NCBI GenBank assembly: GCA_002420115.1 | Contig: DIHK01000066.1 | Coordinates: 247,291-311,290, forward strand | DNA length: 64,000 bases | Direction: 5' to 3' | DNA from: Nitrospira sp. UBA5698 | Lineage (GTDB): Bacteria; Nitrospirota; Nitrospiria; Nitrospirales; Nitrospiraceae | Shown here: piece by piece, positions 25,364 to 34,428 of the stretch | How positions within the stretch are numbered: position 1 is the stretch's first letter | Layout of the letters: every line of letters starts with the position of its first letter | Translations under genes and position numbers: made by a program | The notes under the pieces: model-generated | Seen by the model: the letters and a program-made list of their open reading frames with translations, nothing else | Told to the model about the DNA's origin: nothing | Database searches by the model: none

Positions 25364-26599
25364 ATGAAAGGCAAGGTGAGCGTCATCGTGGTGTCGGGTT
25401 TCGTCGGCGCCGGGAAGACGACGGTGCTCCGGCGTCTGGTGAGTGGACTGAATCCGGCGCGGACGGCGGTCATCACGAACGACCTGAGCGGATTGACCGG
25501 CGAGATCGAGTCCTTCGGCGGAGAACACTACCTTCGCGGTGAGGCGCTCGTTGAGTTGACGGCTGAGTGTACCCGATGTTCCTTGCGCCAGCATGTCGCG
25601 GAAGCCATCGTGCGCCTGTCCGGATTCGGGCGGTACGACACCATCCTGATTGAAAATTCCGGCAGCACGGATCCGCTCCTGATCGCCAATCTCTTCGAAA
25701 CCGATGAGACCGAAGAGGTTGCCGTCTCAGCCGTCGCGCGTCTTGATCATTTGGTGACGGTCGTTGATGCGGAACGCTTCTGGGAGGACTATGAGTCCGG
25801 GGCCACGCTCCGCGAGCGGGGACTCGGCACGGGACCGGACGATGCGCGAACCCTCGCCGAACTGCTTGCGGATCAACTGGAATGCAGCACGACGCTCGTG
25901 CTCAACAAGTGCGATCGTGTGACGCCGGCGGAGCGGCAGCGTCTTGAGCGGTTTCTTTGGCAGGTCAACCCTGATGCGGGATACCTGGCAGTGTCCTTGG
26001 GAGACCTCGATTCCCCATTTTTGGAGACCACGCGCTCTCATGATCGTGCGTCGCAAGACATCACACCCGGGTGGATGCATTTGTTGAGCGGCACGTCGTT
26101 GTCGGAAGACGAGCATGATACAGAAACGTTCGTCTATCGGGCAAAACGGCCGTTCCATCCGCTCCGGTTTTGGCTGTTGATGCAAGAGGAATGGCCGGGT
26201 GTGCTGCGATCCAAAGGGTACTTCTGGGTCGCCTCGCAACCGAAGACTTGTTACATGTGGTCGCAGGCCGGGGCCAACTGTCTCTACGAGCGGCTGGGCC
26301 GCTGGTGGGTGGCAATTCCGGATCGGCACTGGCCGAAGGGAGAAGGGGCGCTCGACGAGCTGCGCAAGGTGTGGGATCTCGAATTCGGGGATCGCCGGAT
26401 CGAACTGGCTTTCATCGGCGAGGAGATCGATCGCGTCGACTTGAAACGGCGGCTGGATGCTTGCCTGTTGACCAGAGCGGAGCTTGCTCTGGATGAAGAG
26501 CTGTGGCGTGCCTTTCGCGATCCATTCAAGAAGCCGACGTGGGAAAAGCGGCATATGCGCTCCGAACGGCACGACTTGTTGCCTGAGGAAGAGGGCTGA
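25364..26599 (+). CDS. Divergent COG0523 protein 7 (CxxC variant)
   Basis: 411 residues from ATG 25364 (GAGGAGG upstream). Walker A GFVGAGKTT and NKCD are intact. The metal motif reads ECTRCSLRQ, so the middle Cys of CxCC is lost, as in the protein at 21563. ENSGSTDP replaces ESTGISEP. CobW_C domain complete (KRPFHPLRFWLLMQ; GDRRIELAFIGEEID). The pair of variants flanks the two canonical ZigA-type genes. Confidence 0.9.
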   Translation: MKGKVSVIVVSGFVGAGKTTVLRRLVSGLNPARTAVITNDLSGLTGEIESFGGEHYLRGEALVELTAECTRCSLRQHVAEAIVRLSGFGRYDTILIENSGSTDPLLIANLFETDETEEVAVSAVARLDHLVTVVDAERFWEDYESGATLRERGLGTGPDDARTLAELLADQLECSTTLVLNKCDRVTPAERQRLERFLWQVNPDAGYLAVSLGDLDSPFLETTRSHDRASQDITPGWMHLLSGTSLSEDEHDTETFVYRAKRPFHPLRFWLLMQEEWPGVLRSKGYFWVASQPKTCYMWSQAGANCLYERLGRWWVAIPDRHWPKGEGALDELRKVWDLEFGDRRIELAFIGEEIDRVDLKRRLDACLLTRAELALDEELWRAFRDPFKKPTWEKRHMRSERHDLLPEEEG

Positions 26600-26603
26600 G
26601 CCG

Positions 26604-26825
26604 GTGCTTGATCTCAAAGAGATTCACGCAGCGGACGGACTGGGTTGTGAGCTCTGTAGTCTTCGCGAACAAGGTGAAGGCCGTGATGTCGTCGCCCACA
26701 TTCGAGCCGTGGACGATTTGGAACGGCGCGCGGCGACGGGAGAGATATGGCAACTCTGTCAATGCTGTCAGATTGCCTTGGCGCTCTGGGACAGCGCTGG
26801 TGTTGATGATCTTCCCAGCGCATAA
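26604..26825 (+). CDS. Small Cys-motif protein
   Basis: 73 residues from GTG 26604, 4 bp after the COG0523 gene. It has LGCELCSLREQ and LCQCCQIAL, so two clustered-cysteine sites. The first echoes the CxxCSLR of the two variant COG0523 proteins. It may be a free-standing metal-binding partner; no family was recognised. The start is weakly supported because no clear ribosome binding site is seen. Confidence 0.5.
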   Translation: MLDLKEIHAADGLGCELCSLREQGEGRDVVAHIRAVDDLERRAATGEIWQLCQCCQIALALWDSAGVDDLPSA

Positions 26826-26864
26826 CGGACAACGAGTGGAATAGATCAACCGCAAGGAGGAATG

Positions 26865-27101
26865 ATGGAACGCTATTGTCAGGTGACCGGGAAGAAGCCG
26901 GTATCGGGAAACAACGTGAGCCATGCCAACAACAAGACGAGACGGCGATTTCTGCCGAATCTGCAGCGGAAACGCTACTTCCTGCCGGATGAAAATCGCT
27001 GGATTACGCTCTCGGTGTCCGCGCATGGCATGAAGATCATCGACAAACGAGGCCTGGCCAGAGTGGTTTCAGACATGCGGGCGGCCGGAGAAAAGATTTA
27101 G
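26865..27101 (+). CDS. rpmB: Ribosomal protein bL28, zinc-free form
   Basis: 78 residues starting MERYCQVTGKKPVSGNN, closely matching proteobacterial L28. It has a single Cys and no CxxC pairs, so it is the zinc-independent form. AAGGAGG lies upstream; ATG 26862 is an equally possible start. Part of the alternative ribosomal set of the island. Confidence 0.93.
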   Translation: MERYCQVTGKKPVSGNNVSHANNKTRRRFLPNLQRKRYFLPDENRWITLSVSAHGMKIIDKRGLARVVSDMRAAGEKI

Positions 27102-27122
27102 CGAGGAACGAGGAGGTTCATC

Positions 27123-27281
27123 ATGCGTGAAGTGATCGCCGTGGCCTGTATCGGCTGCGAATCGCCGGGCAAGTCGGTCTATTGGACGATGAAGAATAAG
27201 AAAAATGATCCGGATCGGATCGAATTGAAGAAATATTGTTCCTTCTGCCGCAAGCATGCGGTGCATAAAGAGAAGCGGTAA
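27123..27281 (+). CDS. rpmG: Ribosomal protein bL33, zinc-binding (C-plus) form
   Basis: 52 residues, too short for most gene lists: ACIGCESPGKSVYWTMKNKK ... YCSFCRKHAVHKEKR. All four zinc cysteines (CxxC twice) are present, unlike the other alternative ribosomal proteins here. The segment between the pairs is unusual (ESPGKSVYW). AGGAGG precedes the ATG. Its presence in a zinc-saving island is unexpected. Confidence 0.92.
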   Translation: MREVIAVACIGCESPGKSVYWTMKNKKNDPDRIELKKYCSFCRKHAVHKEKR

Positions 27282-27288
27282 CACGATT

Positions 27289-27600
27289 GTGACACAACCC
27301 AACCTTCATCGCATCCTGTTGGTCGGCGCGCTGCTTGCCTATCTGGCCTTGGCGTTGCCGTTGCCGTTTGTGTTGCTCGATCACCAGTGGGGGATTCTGA
27401 CGGGTGATCCGATCCACTCGGCGGACGACGACCATGCCTGGCTGGATCATGCCGCGGGGGATGGCATGGCAGCAAGCGATGTCGGTGCCGCTCCGGACAC
27501 CCTCATTACGGTTGATCCGTTCCCCGATCGGTCAGTCGTCGAGTCACGACGAGTTCACCTCCCTTCCGCTCGCGGTCCGCCGCACTCCTCCGTTCTATAG
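27289..27600 (+). CDS. Small secreted His-motif protein, copy 3 (DUF2946-like)
   Basis: 103 residues from GTG 27289, 7 bp after rpmG. Membrane segment ILLVGALLAYLALALPLPFV, then IHSADDDHAWLDHAAGDGM and a C-terminal ARGPPHSSVL. It is closest to copy 2 (shared LALPLP and HAWL...AA). It closes the ribosomal part of the second operon. Confidence 0.65.
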   Translation: MTQPNLHRILLVGALLAYLALALPLPFVLLDHQWGILTGDPIHSADDDHAWLDHAAGDGMAASDVGAAPDTLITVDPFPDRSVVESRRVHLPSARGPPHSSVL

Positions 27601-27898
27601 CCGGCAATGACAGCAATCGTGGGTCCGGTCGGTCCAGGAGGATCGCCGGTCGCCCGACAAGGCATCAACGGGTAGGGACCGTCGGTGGAAGGGCCAGGGT
27701 GTTCCATCATTGGGTAGGTTCTGCTGGGTCCATGATGGCATTGTGCAGTTCCTGCCTAGGTGTCGCAGGTGTCCATCGCCGGTCGTGAGGAATTAGCTTG
27801 GTACAGACGTTGTTCTTGTCATTTGTGGTAGCGGCTGCAGATGTGACTATACCGGCCGGCCCCTGCTCGCCTCGCGACTGATGGAAAGGTGTATCCCG
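27601..27898. other. Non-coding gap of about 300 bp
   Basis: No supported gene. CCATCAT (27704-27710) and ATGATGG (27732-27738) form a 7-bp inverted repeat. No TGCAA-type operator and no clear promoter were found before the DUF1826 gene, so that gene may be read through from the operon or have an unrecognised promoter. Confidence 0.5.
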
Positions 27899-28606
27899 AT
27901 GAAGATTATCGAGCCGAGTCAGACGCCTCTTACGGAAGATCGTTACGACAGTCAGTTTGTCCTGACGTTGGATTCGAAGGGATCCGGCGCCGACGTCCCC
28001 AAGAACCTGGTGGTCGCAATGCAGCCGGCGGACTTCCACAGGATCAAAGATCCACAAAAAAACATCCTGCTGTATGCCTGGTCACCGTCCGCGCAGCTTC
28101 GGCAAGTGATCGAAGAGAGTCGCCTTGCCTTGCTACCGACCTGCTCTCTCACGCTGCCGAGCGAAGAGATTGGACAGGCTGCCGCGCGGACGGCTGACCC
28201 TCTGGCCCGATGGATGCTGGAGGAGCTGGTCGACGTGCTGGCCGGTTATGCGACGCTGGTGCCGGAGAAGCGGGTAACGATTGCGTTCTGCAAAACCCGG
28301 GAACAGTCCTGTCCTGTCTTTCACATCGACCGGCTGTCGGTGCGCCTCTTATGCACGTTCAAAGGCCCGGGCACCGAGTGGCTGGATGACGCCCAGGTGC
28401 AGCGGCGATGCCTTGGCCGCGGCGACAACCGAAAAATCGCAGGGCCCGAGGCAATCGTCTATTCGACCCAGCCGTTTCAAGTCTGCCTGCTGAAAGGGGA
28501 GCATGGATCGACTCAGAAAGACTGTGGTGTGGTGCATCGTTCGCCGCGAGTTCCATCTGACAGTGAGGGACGATGGTATCTCCGTGTGGATACGGGGTGG
28601 TCGTGA
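27899..28606 (+). CDS. DUF1826-family protein
   Basis: 235 residues from ATG 27899 (AAAGG upstream; ATG 27881 is the alternative). The diagnostic region FHIDRLSVRLLCTFKGPGTE matches DUF1826. Genes of this family lie next to zigA-type COG0523 genes in Zur regulons of pseudomonads and relatives, so it is probably part of the same zinc response. Biochemical function unknown. Confidence 0.82.
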   Translation: MKIIEPSQTPLTEDRYDSQFVLTLDSKGSGADVPKNLVVAMQPADFHRIKDPQKNILLYAWSPSAQLRQVIEESRLALLPTCSLTLPSEEIGQAAARTADPLARWMLEELVDVLAGYATLVPEKRVTIAFCKTREQSCPVFHIDRLSVRLLCTFKGPGTEWLDDAQVQRRCLGRGDNRKIAGPEAIVYSTQPFQVCLLKGEHGSTQKDCGVVHRSPRVPSDSEGRWYLRVDTGWS

Positions 28607-28669
28607 GAGCCCTCTTCCCTGTCGATGGTGGGAACGATCACTCAGGAATCCATTCGAGAGGGACTGCTC

Positions 28670-28894
28670 ATGGATGAGCTTGCACTCTTGGAGCAAAAGA
28701 ACTTACTCCGTGTCGAAGAAGCGGCCCGCATTCTAAATGTCAGTCGATGGACCGTGTATCGGTGGGTCGAAACCGGGCGACTGAGCGGTACTCGGTTGAG
28801 TGCCGGGAGCTTGCGGATCTTCAGTCATACGGTGGCCGCGTTAATTGCCCATCACTGTGTGGGCAGTACACCGGTGTCCAGAAGCCGCACCTGA
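28670..28894 (+). CDS. Excisionase-type helix-turn-helix protein
   Basis: 74 residues from ATG 28670 (AGAGGG upstream). LLRVEEAARILNVSRWTVYRW is the MerR/excisionase-like HTH_17 domain. No integrase or attachment site is seen nearby, so it is more likely a small regulator than a phage remnant. It lies between the island and the second receptor module. Confidence 0.75.
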   Translation: MDELALLEQKNLLRVEEAARILNVSRWTVYRWVETGRLSGTRLSAGSLRIFSHTVAALIAHHCVGSTPVSRSRT

Positions 28895-29029
28895 ATGAAG
28901 TCATCGGTATGCCCGGATTCGCCCAACGTGCTGCATCACATCGTATCGAATCCGCGATGGAGAGAGGTATGGGAGTAACAACGACGGGAATCGGAGTGCG
29001 ATTCTCGCGAATATATAAGGAGGCTGGTT

Positions 29030-31291
29030 GTGAATCGAGCGTGGTCTGTCGGTCATTGTCTGGTACTTGTCGGTGTTCTGATGGGAAGTTTCTCTGTGTG
29101 GTCAGGAATATCAATGGCCAAGGAGGGGAATAAGGAGGGTACACAAGAAGTTGATGCTCCAAAGAGCAGCGCGCAGGAAGTCGAAGTGCCGGTCGTAGAG
29201 GTTCGCGATCAGGCGATCAAATCTGCCGGCACCGGCACGTTGCATTTAGAACAAGCGAGTCCGTCGGCGAGTCGGCTGGGGCTGTCGATTCGAGAGATCC
29301 CGGCAACAGTGGAAATCGTCGATCAGACGTTATTGCAGGAGCGGGGATTACGAACGATCTCCGAAGCGGTGGAGGGCACCACCGGCGTGACCGTGGGGGA
29401 TTCCCCGGGTAACCCGGCCAATTTTTCTATGCGGGGGTTCACCAATAATCAACTCCGGCTACTCTACGATGGTCTGATGATCGGCCCAGCGTCGATGACG
29501 TCTCGCCCTCGGGATACGTGGAATCTCGAGCGCATTGAGATTCTCAAAGGTCCCGCCTCGGTTCTCTACGGTGAAGGGGCGCTCGGTGGCGCGATCAACT
29601 TCGTGACCAAGCGGCCGGTGCGGAGTGATCAGGTCACGGTCGATGCCTTGTTGTCGTACGGCACGTTCAACACGTTGCGAGCGGCTGCCGGCAGTGGCGG
29701 ACCGCTGCGCTGGGACAATCTCCACTATCGCGTCGATCTGAGCTATCAGACCTCCGACAGCTTCAGCGGCATCCAACGCACGCCGTACACCTATTGGAAT
29801 ATGACCAGCGCTCTGCTGTATGACGTCACGCCACGCTTGAATTTCGAGGTGTCGTTCGACGTCAGTCATGACCGCAGCGTCCCCTATTGGGGCACGCCGC
29901 TGGTCCCCGGCAGCTTTGCCGGCACCTCGGCCATTCCCGATGTCGTGAGCACGCGAACAGGCCACACCATTGATGCACGGTTCTTCCGCCAGAATTTCAA
30001 TGTCGTCGATGCCAACATGAGTTCGACGACCTACTGGGCCAAACTCAAAGCGAACTGGCAGCCGACCGACACCATCCAGATCCGCAATCAAGGCTACTAC
30101 TATTGGGCCGGGCGGGACTGGCAGAATGCCGAGACCTACCAATTCAATCCCGGCACGCTGTTGATCGACCGGGATCGGTTCTTTGTGCAGCACGATCAGT
30201 ACATTCTCGGAGACCGACTGGAACTACAAGTCAACGAGCCGATCCTGGGTCATAAGAATCGGTTTGTCGCCGGGGTGGATTTCAGCCATCTGCATCTGAA
30301 TCGCCCGAGTTTCTTCAGCTCAGGAGACAGTGTTGATCCGTTGGCGCTTCCGTCCGGCTCGTTTGGGCCGATCGTCTCGGCTGAGCAGCGGTCCACCATC
30401 ACCACGACAGCCATCTTCGCCGAAAACCAGTTCAGTGTGACGGACTCGTTGAAACTGGTCGGCGGGATGCGGTTTGACCATATCGACCTGAACCGGAAGC
30501 TGTTCAACAACGCCGGGGTGTTCAACCAAACGGCCAGTTTCGAGCGGGACTTCCAGCCGGTGACCTGGCGGGTAGGCGCTGTCTACGACTTGCTCCCGAC
30601 GCTGACCTTGTACGGGCACTATGCGACGGCGGCGGATCCGGTCGGCACGAACCTCTTCATTGTACGGGCGGCGGAGAACTTCGATTTGGCCACCGGCGCG
30701 CAGTGGGAGGTGGGCCTGAAGCAGAGTCTCTGGAACAATCGCGCCGAGTGGACCGTGGCCTACTTTGATATCTTCCGCAAGAATATCTTGACACAAACAT
30801 CGTTGCTTGCCGCGGAGAATGTCGGGCGGCAAACCTCGAAGGGCTTCGAGTTGAGCGCCGCCGTGCGTCCGACTGACGCGTGGCGGATCCAGGGGAACCT
30901 GACGTTTCTGTCGGCAGAGTTTGAGGACTTCTCCGAGCAGGCCGGCGGCAATCTGGTCTCGCATGATGGCAATCGGCCGCCGAACGTCCCCCAGACGGTG
31001 GCGAATCTCTGGAGTCAGTACCGGATTCCGTTCGTGATCCCGTTCGACCTGGGGGCGGCGTTCCGCTATGTGGGCCCGCGTTTCGCAGACAACGCCAATG
31101 CGGTGCGTTTGCACAGCTACACCACAGCGGATGTGTGGGTCTCGATTCCGTATAAGCAGTTCGCGCTCACCATCCGTGGGCGGAATCTGGCGGACAAGAC
31201 CTATGCGATCTGGGCGGACCCGTTCTACCCGAGTCAGGTACTGCTCGGTGCGCCACGGACCATGGAGGTGATGCTCACCGCTCGCTTCTAA
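29030..31291 (+). CDS. TonB-dependent siderophore receptor
   Basis: 753 residues from GTG 29030 with AAGGAGG upstream. Signal peptide, then a plug (IREIPATVEIVDQTLLQERG; ILKGPASVLYGEGALGGAIN) and a beta barrel ending in an aromatic Phe (LTARF). No STN domain, unlike the receptor at 3837. The SV of NFSMRGF and GALGG plug motifs are typical of ferric-siderophore receptors. It is followed by a PepSY protein and TonB, mirroring region 1. Ligand unknown. Confidence 0.93.
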   Translation: MNRAWSVGHCLVLVGVLMGSFSVWSGISMAKEGNKEGTQEVDAPKSSAQEVEVPVVEVRDQAIKSAGTGTLHLEQASPSASRLGLSIREIPATVEIVDQTLLQERGLRTISEAVEGTTGVTVGDSPGNPANFSMRGFTNNQLRLLYDGLMIGPASMTSRPRDTWNLERIEILKGPASVLYGEGALGGAINFVTKRPVRSDQVTVDALLSYGTFNTLRAAAGSGGPLRWDNLHYRVDLSYQTSDSFSGIQRTPYTYWNMTSALLYDVTPRLNFEVSFDVSHDRSVPYWGTPLVPGSFAGTSAIPDVVSTRTGHTIDARFFRQNFNVVDANMSSTTYWAKLKANWQPTDTIQIRNQGYYYWAGRDWQNAETYQFNPGTLLIDRDRFFVQHDQYILGDRLELQVNEPILGHKNRFVAGVDFSHLHLNRPSFFSSGDSVDPLALPSGSFGPIVSAEQRSTITTTAIFAENQFSVTDSLKLVGGMRFDHIDLNRKLFNNAGVFNQTASFERDFQPVTWRVGAVYDLLPTLTLYGHYATAADPVGTNLFIVRAAENFDLATGAQWEVGLKQSLWNNRAEWTVAYFDIFRKNILTQTSLLAAENVGRQTSKGFELSAAVRPTDAWRIQGNLTFLSAEFEDFSEQAGGNLVSHDGNRPPNVPQTVANLWSQYRIPFVIPFDLGAAFRYVGPRFADNANAVRLHSYTTADVWVSIPYKQFALTIRGRNLADKTYAIWADPFYPSQVLLGAPRTMEVMLTARF

Positions 31292-31295
31292 GCCG

Positions 31296-32750
31296 ATGAC
31301 GCAGAAGGGAATGATACGGAGGCTGCATCGCCGGCTCGGCCTCGTGTTGGGACCGGCAGTGCTGCTCTGGTTTCTCTCAGGGGTGGTCCTTCTATGGGTG
31401 CCCTATCCGAGCTTGACAGAAGGGGAGTGGTTTTCCGCGGCTGAAGCGTTATCCACACGGGAGTGCTGTGTCTCTTTTCCCTCTCTCGTCCAACAATTGG
31501 AGAGGCTTGATGGGATCGAATCTCTCAGGCTTCGGATGGTCGGCGACAGGCCTGTCGTGGTGGCGCAGAGTCTCAATGGATCATTGGCGGCAGTCTCTGC
31601 CGACAGCGGTGACGTGCTCACCTCGTTTACCCAGGAAGGGATCGAGCGCATCGTGCAGCCATTTTCCGGCGGACGCATGATCGAAGCGGTCGAGCTGATC
31701 GAGCATGATGTCTGGACCGTGCATCAGCGATTCGATCCCTATCGCCCATTATGGAAAGTGCAGCTGTCCGGAGAACACCGTGCTGTCCTGTATGTCTCAA
31801 GCGTGACCGCCGATGTCGTGCAAGACACGACAGCAGAGGAACGGCGGTGGAATCTTGTGGGAGCCGTTCTTCATTGGTGGTATTGGCCATGGCTTCGTCG
31901 CCATTGGGAGTGGTGGGATCAAGTTGTCTGGTGGGTGAGTGCGATAGGAACCGTGACGGTGGTGGCCGGAGGTCTGATTCTTGGTCGAGAGTGGGCGAAG
32001 CACGGTTGGTCGGGACTTTTGACCGGCCAAGGGAAGGTTCATCGAGCGCTGGGTGTGATTGCTGGTATTGCAGCTTGCTGTTGGATGGCAAGCGGGTGGC
32101 TGTCGATGGATCATGGCCGCTGGTTTCCAGATGGGAAGGTCAACGCAGAAGATCGTGAGCGATTCATGGGTGGACGGCTCACCGTGCGCGACGTAGAGGC
32201 GATGCCGGATTTCTCGACGATGATGGCGAGCGGGCCGGTCAAAGAGATTCGACTGACTAAGCTGGCCGGTGTTGTCCACGTCATTGCCCGCATGTCTCCG
32301 GCGAAACAGGCCGTTCTCACAGCGCCGTCTCAAGCGGACACTCCACAGGATGCAGTTTCGGATGAAGTGGTGACGGCAGCGGCCAGGTCCCTACTCGGTG
32401 ATGACGCGCTGACTATTTCGAAGCGTGGCGAAAACGCTTCCCCTAGCTGTTCGGCGACTGACAATGATACCGAGTTGCCATTTCTGCAGGTGGAGACGAG
32501 CGGCCATGAATCAAGAGGACTGTTGGTTGATGGGCGAATCGGTGCTGCCATGGAACGGTTGGATTCCAGTCGCCGACTGTATCACCAGCTCTTCGATAGC
32601 CTGCATCGCTGGGATGTGTCGTGGCTTTCGCAGCATTGCGATTTGCGTCGAATGTTGATGTCTCTCTGGTGTGTGTGTGGAGCGGGATTGGCTGGATCTG
32701 GAGTATGGGCCGGCCTTCGACGCCCACATGGGAAAGCACTGCCTCGATGA
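31296..32750 (+). CDS. PepSY-associated transmembrane protein
   Basis: 484 residues with a first membrane helix (LVLGPAVLLWFLSGVVLLW), a periplasmic PepSY-like domain, paired helices (WWVSAIGTVTVVAGGLILG; LGVIAGIAACCWMASGWL) and a C-terminal helix with CVCGAGLAGSGVWAG. It starts 5 bp after the receptor and overlaps tonB by 4 bp. Likely inner-membrane partner in siderophore handling, inferred from family and context. Confidence 0.83.
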   Translation: MTQKGMIRRLHRRLGLVLGPAVLLWFLSGVVLLWVPYPSLTEGEWFSAAEALSTRECCVSFPSLVQQLERLDGIESLRLRMVGDRPVVVAQSLNGSLAAVSADSGDVLTSFTQEGIERIVQPFSGGRMIEAVELIEHDVWTVHQRFDPYRPLWKVQLSGEHRAVLYVSSVTADVVQDTTAEERRWNLVGAVLHWWYWPWLRRHWEWWDQVVWWVSAIGTVTVVAGGLILGREWAKHGWSGLLTGQGKVHRALGVIAGIAACCWMASGWLSMDHGRWFPDGKVNAEDRERFMGGRLTVRDVEAMPDFSTMMASGPVKEIRLTKLAGVVHVIARMSPAKQAVLTAPSQADTPQDAVSDEVVTAAARSLLGDDALTISKRGENASPSCSATDNDTELPFLQVETSGHESRGLLVDGRIGAAMERLDSSRRLYHQLFDSLHRWDVSWLSQHCDLRRMLMSLWCVCGAGLAGSGVWAGLRRPHGKALPR

Positions 32751-33643
32751 ACCGAGATGCTGCGATGACCGATTCTGAAACCAGAATACAGAGCTGGGGG
32801 TACTCCATCGCACTGCACGGGGCTCTGTGGGGGCTAGGTTTATGGGTCGTTTCACAACAAGCGATCGTCCCGCCGTCAACGTTTCAGTGGGAGGTTTCAC
32901 TGGTGAGCCCATCCCGGGAGTCAAGCGGGCATATCCCATCGAGCGGTGTATCGGCACAGAGTGACGATCGAATCGGTTCAGTCGTGACGAAACCGGTACG
33001 AACGTCTGCCGCAGCTCTGTCTACCAGGCCAGAGATTCAGGCGGAGCCAGTCGTCAGGGAGGCGGTTCGCTCCAAAGCAAGAGTTGAAAGCCAATCAGTG
33101 GTGGCAGTGGCTGTGCCGACCCCAGACGAAGCCGATGACTCCACTGTCTTGCCATCAAGTGACATAGCAGCGACTCCTCAGACTCTAGTGGAATTTCAGA
33201 ATGCTGTCGATAACGCGACGCAGGGGCCTTCAGCTTCCGACGTTCAATCGGTTATCACGGCGGAGCACCCTGCCGAAGGATCATCAGATCCGCCGACCGA
33301 CGTTGCCTTGGCATCCGCAAATGCCACGCAAGCACACTCGGTTGAGACCTCCTCGGATTTTGGCTGGCTGATGCAGATGCTGTGGAGTCGCGTGATGGAG
33401 CTGAAGCACTATCCTCCCGAGGCTCGGATGAATCGCGTAGAGGGGCGAGTGGTCGTGCGAGTCGTGATTGATGAACAAGGCCGACTGCTTGATGCGACGA
33501 TCGCAACAGGCTCCGGACACGAGGTCTTGGACCATGCCGCGTTGGACGTCATCAGGCGGTCTTGTCCGCTGTCGTTACCGCAGGCGCTGGGCCGGCATCA
33601 GATCGTCTTGCGGGTGCCAATTCAGTATCGACTGGACTCCTAG
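32747..33643 (+). CDS. tonB: TonB energy transducer
   Basis: 298 residues from ATG 32747 (ATGA overlap). Membrane anchor near residues 15-40, long Ser/Val/Glu-rich linker, and a C-terminal domain with HYPPEARMNRVEGRVVVRVV and ALDVIRRSCPLSLPQALGRH. Very similar in plan to the partial TonB at 1-792. Probably energises the receptor at 29030. Confidence 0.92.
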   Translation: MNRDAAMTDSETRIQSWGYSIALHGALWGLGLWVVSQQAIVPPSTFQWEVSLVSPSRESSGHIPSSGVSAQSDDRIGSVVTKPVRTSAAALSTRPEIQAEPVVREAVRSKARVESQSVVAVAVPTPDEADDSTVLPSSDIAATPQTLVEFQNAVDNATQGPSASDVQSVITAEHPAEGSSDPPTDVALASANATQAHSVETSSDFGWLMQMLWSRVMELKHYPPEARMNRVEGRVVVRVVIDEQGRLLDATIATGSGHEVLDHAALDVIRRSCPLSLPQALGRHQIVLRVPIQYRLDS

Positions 33644-33660
33644 CCATGAGGATGTGAGGC

Positions 33661-33993
33661 ATGCCATTGTACGAGTATGTGGCTGACTATTGTGTGCAGT
33701 CACTCTTCTGTTCAAAACGATTTGTGTTTCGTCAGCGGATGGACGAATCGCCGATGACGGCCTGTCCGCAATGCGGGGCACCCTTGAGCCGGATCCTGTC
33801 CTCGTTTTCAGCGGGGATTGATCTGTGCGCCAACGCGGAGGCGTGGGCAAAGATCGATGCCGGGTCGGGCGCGCCGCCTGCCACATTGAAAAATATGTTC
33901 GGGGGAGGACTCGGCGACCTGGGGTGTGGGCACCATCATCCCGACGGCCTAAGGGGAGACGAGGGCTGTGGCCGCGGCTGTGGAGCCGATTGA
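33661..33993 (+). CDS. FmdB-type zinc-ribbon protein
   Basis: 110 residues starting MPLYEYVADYC, with TACPQCGAPLSRILSSFSAG typical of the FmdB/CxxC zinc-ribbon family. The C-terminus is Gly/His/Cys-rich (GCGHHHPDG ... GCGRGCGAD), giving an extra potential metal site. It follows tonB. FmdB proteins are regulatory or structural zinc ribbons of poorly defined function. Confidence 0.78.
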   Translation: MPLYEYVADYCVQSLFCSKRFVFRQRMDESPMTACPQCGAPLSRILSSFSAGIDLCANAEAWAKIDAGSGAPPATLKNMFGGGLGDLGCGHHHPDGLRGDEGCGRGCGAD

Positions 33994-34017
33994 GAAGGAA
34001 AGCTATCGTGACCGTGG

Positions 34018-34191
34018 TTAGGGCAATGTCGCTGTGTTTGGCATTGAATAGGTTCGAATGAGAAGGTGCGCCTTATCGGTCAATCGACGGCGGCGGGCCA
34101 GCCGAGAGTCGTAGATCAATTGTCCTCCAAGCATCAACCAAGCCAGTGGCGGGGCGAAGATATCGATCAGCACCGGCAAGAACCTTTTCAT
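34018..34191 (-). CDS. Possible small membrane peptide
   Basis: A 57-residue minus-strand ORF starting MKRFLPVLIDIFAPPLAWLM with one hydrophobic segment and a basic RLARRRR tail, typical of a membrane-anchored peptide. No convincing ribosome binding site. It lies in the 435-bp gap between the FmdB-like gene and the sensor kinase. Low certainty. Confidence 0.35.
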   Translation of the reverse strand: MKRFLPVLIDIFAPPLAWLMLGGQLIYDSRLARRRRLTDKAHLLIRTYSMPNTATLP

Positions 34192-34240
34192 CGTTGAGCC
34201 TGTTCTTTCCCGGCGCGAGGTGATAAATCAGTTTCGGGCG

Positions 34241-34252
34241 GTTCAATTGAAC
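34241..34252. promoter_or_regulatory. Perfect 12-bp palindrome GTTCAATTGAAC
   Basis: Lies about 180 bp upstream of the sensor-kinase gene and is followed by a further AATTGA half-site. It could be an operator for this or the opposite-strand small ORF; no regulator is assigned. Confidence 0.35.
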
Positions 34253-34428
34253 AATTGAGCGAGCCCGTCATGTCTAGCCGAATGCCGCTCATCGTAAAAA
34301 ACGACTGGTTGGTTGACGAGCATGACGCTCCATTGAAGAAACGTCGTGATCTTCATGCGTCCGCTGAATAATCTCCCTTCCGGCGGAGATCCCACTGCAC
34401 CTGGTATGACTCGAGGAGGAATGGTCGT

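Noticed and set aside
27601..27898. Cobalamin or other riboswitch before the DUF1826 gene
   Set aside because: No conserved riboswitch core was recognised; only a short inverted repeat.
28670..28894. Phage or integrative-element remnant based on the excisionase-like gene
   Set aside because: No integrase, attachment-site repeats or other phage genes in the vicinity.
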